DNA of 64,000 nucleotides from Diphasiastrum complanatum (taxonomy: Eukaryota; Streptophyta; Lycopodiopsida; Lycopodiales; Lycopodiaceae): contig CM055104.1 in the NCBI GenBank assembly GCA_029204225.1, forward strand, positions 44,530,120-44,594,119. The letters run 5' to 3'. The position numbers and the translations under genes were made by a program. The notes under the pieces are model-generated. The model was not told the origin of the DNA, made no database searches, and worked only from the letters and a program-made list of their open reading frames with translations. Positions 57,764-64,000 of this stretch are shown one piece after another. Position 1 is the first letter of the stretch, and every line of letters begins with the position of its first letter.

Positions 57764-60110
57764 ATGGCTTCTGGATCCAGCTCTTCTATTATCTGAAAAG
57801 CATGCGTAGGAATATGGCTGACATCAATCCAGTCTCTTCTGGATCAATGCAGATTGGGAAGCTTGAAAGTGGAACCTTCAGTCATCCTTTCTGAAGTCAG
57901 TACTGAGTTCGTGAATTCCATCCACTCAGTATCTGATGTGGATTTTAAAGTTCATGTGCAAGAAAAGTTCTTTATTGTCTCTGAAGAAATGTTCTTCACG
58001 GCTTTGGGATTACCACTGGATGGTAAAATTATTTCTACAAACAGAGATGCAATGGATGAAGACACCTATTTTCTGAGCAACTGTTTCGTACCCACCAAGG
58101 GCTACAAAATTTCTATGATCAAGGATGCCACATTCAAAATGTTTTGTAAATACGCCAACAAGTTATCTTTTTGACAGATGTGGATGCTACCATTTCGGTG
58201 CAAAATTTTGGGTATTTATTGGACAATCCTGTATGCTTTGGCATCATTGTATAAAGGCATTTTTTGAGGTGGATCAAACATGAAAATTTTTCGGCAATAG
58301 GAGCACATGTTTCGCATTTGTGTGAGCATTTTGGAGTCTTAACCAACTAGGAGAAAAGTTTGTTGATGGAAAGACTGTTGCCCCCAACACCAGTCGACCT
58401 ATCTAGTCTTATAACCACACCTGCCACAACCACCACAGTAGCACTTGTGCCACCAATCCAAGTAGCAGCTATAATTGCTATGGACGTTGATGGTGCCACT
58501 GCCATTGCCATGGATACGGATGGACCTACTGTTGCTGAATCAACAAAGCCAGCCTCTGCTTCAACCTCACAGAAGCAGAAGAACTCAAGTGCCTCGGAGG
58601 AAGACGAAACTCCATCCGACACTTCAGACAAGGCTCGAGCAACTACAGTAGGCGACACTGGGATAGCTGATGAAGATGATGATGAACCTGACAACCAGCC
58701 CCAGTGGTTCACTTCCATGACTAACAAAGCCAAGAATTTTTTTGTTGATATATATGAATTTGATAGATATAATCAGAGGAACATCATGGACCTGATAGAA
58801 GTAGAGCAAATGTTTCAAGACTCTCTCAAAGAGTCTTATGAGAAGATTGATTTGCTCGAATTAGACAACACCAAGCTGATCGACGAAAATCATTTCCTTG
58901 AAACACAGCTTCATTTCGCAATCAAGGAAGCTGATTCTTTGAAGGAAATCAATAAGGCAATTGAGGCCAAGTCTGTCAATTATCAGACTACTATTGATTC
59001 TTTAAAACAACAAGTGCTGGATGCTTATAAACACAATGTCGCTCTCCAGAAACATTTGCAAGAGGAGCAAGCGACATGAATAAAGGCAGAAACTATGCTT
59101 GCTCTATGCAACAATGCAGGTTCTATCATGATAGATCTCTCGAAACTAAACTAGCTCCAAGGCCAGATGCTAGAAAATTTTTGAGTAGAGTTCTTGCAAC
59201 TGCTCGAAGATGTGAAGGCGCTAGTCGAAGAAGAGTTTGCGGAGTTGAAGGAGCTATCTATTGAAGCCACCCAAACTTGCAATGGTCCAAACTCCCATGA
59301 TGAATAACTATAGGCCCTACTGAGAATTGATGATCTGATGCAGCAACTTAGTCCATTCTTGTCTGTTCGGGAGTTGTTGACCATCTAAAATACTTGGAGG
59401 CAATAGCGAAGGTTGACAAGCTCAAACAAGAGTTGTCTGATCTCAAGCAGCAGCTGGAAGATCAAAAGTTAGCTGCCGAGTTACAAACTCAAGAACAGCA
59501 GCTACTTAGACAAAGCCACGTCGAAACCAATCAAAGGTATGTGTATCCATTTGCTGATCGATTTTGGAAGTGGTGTCGACAAGCTTTTAACATTGAATTA
59601 CAATGGCGTGTGGATTATATGATGCTACCAGGCGCAGTAGGCATCGCCTTCGATGACTGGAAGACACCATGGGAAAAGGATGACCTTCTCTGGTTATGGG
59701 CCCAGTTATCTATCGAGCAGAAAGGATGTCTCTGTTGGGGCATAATTTAGGGAAAATTCACAATTGCGCCTTTCAAATCAGGTGAGTTGTACATAGGCCC
59801 GTGTGCTATGTATGCCTCAGAATACATTCGTATTAAAGAATATCAATTTTTACGGAATGAAGACAATAAGAAACAATTTTGGAAGCGGAAATCGCAATTC
59901 CAATTGTACAAACCAAAAGATGTTGCGAACATAGGCGCTTTTGATGAAGCTGGACTGCTCGTCAATGTAAATATGGCGTATCCAAAACTTTTTAGTCTTT
60001 ACGTGGATTGGGAGCGAAATCTTGTTGACTATTTTGCAGAAATTAAACACAATCTGCAAGATCAAAGAAAGTCAAGTCATTTCAAGAACTTCTGTACATA
60101 TTTGTTCTAG
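57764..60110 (+). pseudogene. Broken coiled-coil protein, possible accessory frame of Gypsy-L
   Basis: The ATG at 57764 (MASGSSSSII) is followed by a TGA at 57794, then the same frame to 58174 with VILSEVSTEFVNSIHS, EEMFFTALGLPLDGK and GYKISMIKDATFKMFCKYA. A +1 change near 58170 leads to VQNFGYLLDNP, a Thr/Pro/Ala/Asp-rich stretch (ASASTSQKQKNSSASEEDE), then a long coiled coil (about 58780-59080, then 59394-59510: KLKQELSDLKQQLEDQKLAA). After that come FADRFWKWCRQAFNIELQW, GIAFDDWKTPWEKDDLLWLW, a stop, and FLRNEDNKKQFWKRKSQFQL. At least five stops and two frame changes. The N-terminal part recalls the plant transposon-protein domains found as extra frames in some Ty3 elements; that is tentative. 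Confidence 0.5.
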
Positions 60111-61800
60111 CAGTTTGGAACTTTTGCAGCAAAGACTTTGTTTTTTGTACAGGATCTTTATGTTAAAAGTTCTTTTAGAGATTTTCAGCTCGCTTTTGTA
60201 AAGAAATCACACTTAGTGATTCAAATGAAGATGAAAAGCTAACTCATGAGCTATTTGATGGAACATTGCTCCTTGTTTAGCTTGAAGAATTGGCAACCTA
60301 CCAGTTGGCCGTTATACGAAATCAAAGGAAACCTTGATGTTGTACGAGGCTCAACAAAATTTGGAGTTAGCCCAATGATTACATGAAGAATTGAATCCAT
60401 CATGAATATTCATTCTTGCCTATGTAATGGTGATGTTTCTATGTGATGCTGAATCCTAATCTTTGAAGTTTTGAAGATGTTTTGAAGTTTGATTCCTGTT
60501 CTCATCAATAATTCAAAGATCAACTCAAATCAACCTATTTAATTCAAGAAGCAGCAAGTCATATATTCTCTAAGCAAAAGAAATATCTAAAGGAAGGAGC
60601 ATATGAAGAAATATATTTTCACCTTAACGAATATCTAAAGAACAGAATGATTCGCGATGATCCTCAAAACAAAGATTATATGTTCATGAGGACGTTTCAC
60701 ATTTGAGAAAGAGGATATGTGATGCCACAAAAATATTGAATATCAACCTAAATATGGCATGATATACTCGAAAATGAAGATATGAGCTAGATATTATAAA
60801 TCATGAAGAGGCCTAAGTCATTTTTCGAGAAAATATCTCCTAAAGACTTGCCTTGTATTTAAGGACGAGACCTCTAAAAGAGAAACGATGTCTTGGATAA
60901 GCCTTTACTAGGTCATCTACGTGAAACGACTAAATATGAATCGACATTTAAACTAGAGTAATTTCAACTTTTAGTTAAATATATCTCTTATGGTATAATT
61001 GAACATACATTCAACCTAATTGTTAACTAGAGCTTTTCACAAGAGTGACACACCTGTAGTTTTAGAGGTGTGTTTGTCCACTCCATAGAACATATATCAC
61101 ACGCTTCAGTCTCGATCATCGAGAGAGGAAGAGTTTATGTATTTGTGAGAGGTTGAAGAAGTGAATAGAGTGTTGAGCATTATTCTCTCTTATCTCTGTT
61201 CTCCGCACTGTTAAGTGTGAGTGATCCTGAGTCTACTAGCAATCTCTACTACATTACATGAATTACTCTCTAGTCAGACAGACACTCTAGCGCATTACAA
61301 TCATTTGCTATATGTTCGTAAATATGCTCTAAAAAACTATCTTAAAATTCTCTTATTCATTTGTCGCGAACACATTCTTTTTGGCACTCGAATAACGTCT
61401 ACATTTGGTACAGTCTAGTACAATCATTGATAGAACTGTATGTATACATCTGAGATGTCAGTCTTTATCTGAGAAATTGAGTCTTTGTTCTGTGTTCTTG
61501 CTTGTAACTGACATAAGTTTCTAACGTACTCTAAAACTATTTGTGCTCTTTAACCATAACCTTGGACTTAAGTTGTTGAGGAGTTCTGTCTAGAAACGAA
61601 CAATTTGCGAATATGATTAACTAATTGTCTGCACAAACACGAATACATCGAACATTTCTTGACTCTATATTGACACCTCAATCAGTCGGAGTGTAGTACC
61701 GTTGTACTACTCTCTCACCTGTAGAACGCATTTAATTCGATTTGATAGAGGCAAGACTGTTGTTCTAGAATTATTAACACTACACACCCCCAACACAAGT
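60111..61800. other. Gene-free stretch, possible solo LTR
   Basis: No coding motif. It contains TGATGCCACA near 60720 and TTATTAACACTACACACCCCCAACA near 61772, which could be LTR ends of about 1.05 kb, and scattered CGCGA words as in Copia-D. No target duplication was verified. Confidence 0.3.
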
Positions 61801-63218
<1,418 letters not shown>

Positions 63219-63328
63219 GCTCATATTTTCCATCAGGTGTGTCTATTCGAGGGTGTGTCTATTCGAATGTCGCACACCCATCTACAGGTGTACAAAAGGT
63301 CTCTCTCGCGGTAGCTCTCCCTTTCCCT

Positions 63329-63331
<3 letters not shown>

Positions 63332-63361
<30 letters not shown>
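63332..63361. repeat. short (CT)n tract and CT-rich minor repeats
   Basis: About 15 CT units. Just to the right, CTCGCATCAGCTCTC occurs twice (63359 and 63413) and CCCCCACTCTTCTCGCTT is tandemly repeated near 63490-63520. Confidence 0.9.
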
Positions 63362-63364
<3 letters not shown>

Positions 63365-63539
63365 CAGCTCTCTCCATGTTTCTCTCTCTCACACACTCGG
63401 GGTGATCTCTCTCTCGCATCAGCTCTCCCCTCGTCTCTCTCTCTCATACACTCCCCCTCCCCGACTCTTCTCGCGTGCAGCACTCCCTCCCCCACTCTTC
63501 TCGCTTCCCCCACTCTTCTCGCTTGCAGTATCTCGTAAG

Positions 63540-64000
63540 GTGAGTGTAGTGAGTGCATACTCACGAGGTGAATGTAGTGAGTGCAGACTAAGCATCTCGG
63601 GTTTAGTGTATACGATTTTTCGTATTGTGGATGTTTATGCTGGTAAACGACGCTCGCAGAAATAAGTCTTGAATTTTGAAAGTCCAAGGATCGAATCGTC
63701 AACGTCTTTTCCTTGGTAATAACTCATGCTTTTGCTTTTGGATTTTACCTGCAAAATTATTCTGTTGGAGAGGAGGTTTCTTTATTTAGAATTTGGAGTG
63801 AGTTTCCACTATTAAGCAATGGCATTTCAAGACATGAACAATCGAGATATTTCTTCTTGACGATTTCAGATCCATTGCCTTCAGCATTTTATTTATGTAT
63901 TGAATGGCCATCTATTTTTATCTTTGCTTTTTATGTCGTTCTGCATCATTTTGTCTCAGCTTCCGCTCCAACTATTGATCTGCAGCTTTGCTACGAACGA
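63540..64000. other. right-edge spacer
   Basis: AGTGAGTGCA-type short direct repeats at about 63546-63585. No gene seen before the window ends. Confidence 0.4.

Overview
This is nuclear DNA from a land plant. The evidence is spliced plant genes, an F-box/kelch (KFB-type) gene pair, plant Ty1/copia and Ty3/gypsy retrotransposons primed by initiator-Met or Asp tRNA, a CACTA (En/Spm) transposon and long (CT)n microsatellites. No organelle or bacterial signature is visible. The repeat-rich, gene-poor texture would suit a large genome such as a fern, other seed-free plant or gymnosperm, but the sequence does not prove a species.

Layout. 1-1.4 kb: right part of a decayed spliced gene (TLP-1) whose paralogue (TLP-2) lies at 20.8-23.4 kb. 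Its layout recalls an RNase-H-fold transposase with a C-x2-C insertion. 1.5-2.1 kb: two (CT)n arrays. 2.2-11.7 kb: nested minus-strand copia elements. Copia-A (2559-8582, both LTRs, target duplication CTTTC) sits inside the reverse transcriptase of older Copia-B. 12.0-12.5 kb: a broken histone-H3-like gene on the minus strand. 12.8-13.5 kb: a duplicated spacer with twelve CACGTG G-boxes. 13.6-20.5 kb: Copia-C, split by Gypsy-N (14300-20227, target duplication CACAA). 20.8-24.4 kb: TLP-2 tail-to-tail with an unrecognised spliced gene. 24.9-25.8 kb: a second H3-like gene with a Pro-rich N-tail and an SP-rich C-terminal extension.

26.9-28.0 and 44.1-45.2 kb: duplicated F-box/kelch genes. Their upstream flanks are also duplicated. 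The left copy has a stop inside its F-box; the right copy is intact and is the only clearly functional host gene seen. Between them lie decayed Copia-D, Copia-E, Gypsy-F, a CACTA element (34.5-39.3 kb), a Gypsy-J gag and a Copia-K RT fragment. From 46.8 kb the rest is mostly LTR-derived: a short LTR element (LTR-I) with a foldback inside it, Copia-H, an unrecognised Cys-rich reading frame, and Gypsy-L (Asp-tRNA primer site at 52.04 kb). Gypsy-L is interrupted by Copia-G (52100-57558, target duplication TTTTT). A broken coiled-coil gene (57.8-60.1 kb), possibly an accessory frame of Gypsy-L, follows. The end of the window is AT-rich spacer and a third (CT)n array.

Most interesting points: (i) two H3-like genes with MARTK N-termini that share non-canonical residues; (ii) Copia-G, in which RT/RNase H is replaced by about 1.1 kb of unrelated sequence that stays open in frame with integrase, part of it shared with LTR-I; (iii) the TLP pair; (iv) dense palindrome or decamer clusters (CACGTG, TCGCGA, GCGAGTAAT, TGCGAGTCAT). 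All of this was read by eye. No database search or alignment program was run.
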